Shown here piece by piece: positions 63,015-64,000 of a DNA stretch of 64,000 bases. Under the pieces are notes generated by a model. It saw nothing but the letters and a program-made list of their open reading frames with translations. It was not told the origin of the DNA and ran no database searches. Made by a program: the position numbers and the translations under genes. Source of the DNA: Paenibacillus glucanolyticus NBRC 15330 (GTDB lineage Bacteria > Bacillota > Bacilli > Paenibacillales > Paenibacillaceae); the NCBI RefSeq assembly GCF_004000885.1, contig NZ_BIMC01000013.1:107671-171670 (forward strand), written 5' to 3'. How positions within the stretch are numbered: position 1 is the stretch's first letter; each line of letters begins with the position of its first letter.

Positions 63015-63106
63015 CTCCAAAAAAAGAAGCACAACTTAACAGAGGTTCTCCCTCAGAAAAGTGGTGCTTCCACAATAGATTTGTTTGTAATTGTACTAAA
63101 ATTATA
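63015..63106 (-). promoter_or_regulatory. Promoter plus terminator leader of the GGDEF gene
   Basis: Minus strand: TATAAT (63101-63106); an ACAAT/ATTGT mini-hairpin; GGAAGCACC; GAAGCAC with GTGCTTC (63026-63032 with 63064-63070) around an AGGGAGAACCT inner hairpin; seven Ts; then the GGAGG RBS. The hairpin ends only ~20 nt before the start codon. Confidence 0.8.
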
Positions 63107-63189
63107 ACAAGTTCTAAATTTGGTTTCTACATCTTCATTTATAAAGAAAGCATGGATTAACCATAAGCGGCAAACCCATGCTCTCACCG

Positions 63190-64000
63190 TTAATGGGTAC
63201 CGGAACTGTTAAAATCATCATATGATGACTTATCAGCATTGTAGTAAAGAACATCACCATCAACCGATCCAAAAGTGACTCCATACGGAGTAGTAAATGA
63301 GCTTTTGAAGCCTTCCATATCTCTCCATTGATTATCATAGACTCCGTAGTACGGTGAATTTGATCTTCGAATATACTGAAGGTATGGATTACTTGTGTCA
63401 CCATTTCGGATCGTTTCAATGGTGAAGTTAACGACAATATATCCATCCTTTAAGAAGACCTTTGACTTATCGTCTAGTCTACCTCCGTATTGAGCAAGAT
63501 TTGTGCCCTTAGGTACCACGTATACTGCTGCTGGTAAACTGTACTCACCGTACCATTGTTGAACTGCCGCATTTGCACGATATATATCTACTCCTGCTGG
63601 TAATCCATACATGTTTCCTCTAAACGTACGTAAAGGTGCGGTTAGAATTTGTACATCATAACCCCCAACATAAGTCTTTTTAGAAGTATCTTTAATGTAC
63701 TTCTCCATGTACCGTTGTTTTGTTACCTGCCACCCTCGTGGTCCAGAGAACATTTCCCAAAGAGTACTTGATGTATCAACCAAGTCTTGACCTGGGACAT
63801 TACGGAGACGAGAGTTTAGAATAACATTTCTACGTTCAACATCAGCAGACGAACCAATTTTAACAAATCTAGCAGTGTCTGAATGGTAGTAAAGATCAAC
63901 TAACCTACGATTTTTACCATCTTTCTGAACAAAGTAAAATGTTGGAGTAATCCGGATACCATCCTGATCATTGAACATATTTCCCTTCGTCATCAAATCA
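63190..64000 (-). CDS. Protein of unknown function, 5' end outside the window
   Basis: The frame is open to base 64000, so the true start may lie outside; ATG 63978 (GAAGGGAAAT upstream) is a possible internal start. About 268 residues are visible: Tyr-rich and beta-rich, hydrophilic, with repeated YYG/YG motifs, as in secreted or cell-surface proteins of spore formers. No catalytic motif was recognised. Confidence 0.6.
   Translation of the reverse strand, partial: DLMTKGNMFNDQDGIRITPTFYFVQKDGKNRRLVDLYYHSDTARFVKIGSSADVERRNVILNSRLRNVPGQDLVDTSSTLWEMFSGPRGWQVTKQRYMEKYIKDTSKKTYVGGYDVQILTAPLRTFRGNMYGLPAGVDIYRANAAVQQWYGEYSLPAAVYVVPKGTNLAQYGGRLDDKSKVFLKDGYIVVNFTIETIRNGDTSNPYLQYIRRSNSPYYGVYDNQWRDMEGFKSSFTTPYGVTFGSVDGDVLYYNADKSSYDDFNSSGTH

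Noticed and set aside
6300..63110. c-di-GMP riboswitches in the leaders of the GGDEF and HD-GYP genes
   Set aside because: I looked for the class I and class II conserved cores; none is present, and the same leader type occurs before unrelated genes.
1..64000. CRISPR arrays, tRNA and rRNA genes
   Set aside because: No regularly spaced direct repeats, tRNA cloverleaf/TTCRA box or rRNA stretches were seen.

Overview
The window looks like part of a large extrachromosomal or integrated mobile element (a big plasmid, possibly conjugative) of a spore-forming Bacillota, most likely a Paenibacillus relative. The reasons are an RsfA-type sporulation regulator, AAGGAGG-type ribosome binding sites, frequent TTG/GTG starts, a YabE-like 3D-domain protein, and a single-chain topoisomerase VIII, a family known from plasmids including those of Paenibacillus. 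There are no rRNA, tRNA or ribosomal protein genes and no metabolic operons. Almost all genes lie on the minus strand, many are under 130 residues, and many resemble nothing I recognise. Host assignment is inference.

Layout. 0-7 kb: 5' part of a topoisomerase VIII gene (runs off the left edge), two hypotheticals, a RES-domain protein and a PilZ protein. 7-12 kb: small genes, then an operon of a DUF3846/winged-helix protein, a DEDDh exonuclease and a GIY-YIG nuclease. 12-16 kb: ComEC-like secreted hydrolase plus DUF3006, a VirD4/TraG-like ATPase and a cell-wall 3D enzyme. 16-21 kb: LytTR response regulator, an intact IS3-family (IS150-type) element and an XRE-TPR regulator. 21-25.5 kb: a 1371-residue fusion of topoisomerase III with a complete FtsK/SpoIIIE translocase. 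25.7-30 kb: DUF4365 protein, solitary QueC-like enzyme, helical protein of unknown role. 30-38 kb: small genes, DinG-like helicase, a second RES protein. 38.8-39.8 kb: about 1 kb without genes but rich in palindromes. 39.8-47 kb: many tiny genes with a repeated ribosome-binding-site cassette. 47-50 kb: M50-like and zincin metallopeptidases, RsfA-like protein. 50.5-55 kb: tiny membrane and zinc-ribbon genes, then an ECF sigma factor, PD-(D/E)XK nuclease and SNF2 helicase operon. 55-57 kb: divergent winged-helix regulator and HD-GYP phosphodiesterase. 57-58.7 kb: decayed IS200/IS605 genes. 58.8-64 kb: PIN-like membrane protein, degenerate FtsK/HerA-type protein, membrane GGDEF cyclase and a protein running off the right edge.

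Two features stand out. First, the topoisomerase III-FtsK fusion places a strand-passage enzyme, the FtsK gamma (DNA-orienting) domain and the motor in one chain, next to a type IIB topoisomerase, a DinG helicase, an SNF2 helicase and several nucleases: a self-contained DNA topology and segregation kit. Second, about a dozen transcription units start with a promoter followed directly by an intrinsic terminator hairpin before the first gene, often with a GGAAGCACC sequence at the base of the hairpin; four minus-strand sites also carry a small hairpin with an AYGC tetraloop. This suggests element-wide control by attenuation or antitermination. Cyclic-di-GMP synthesis (GGDEF), breakdown (HD-GYP) and sensing (PilZ) are all encoded here, and the first two sit behind such leaders.
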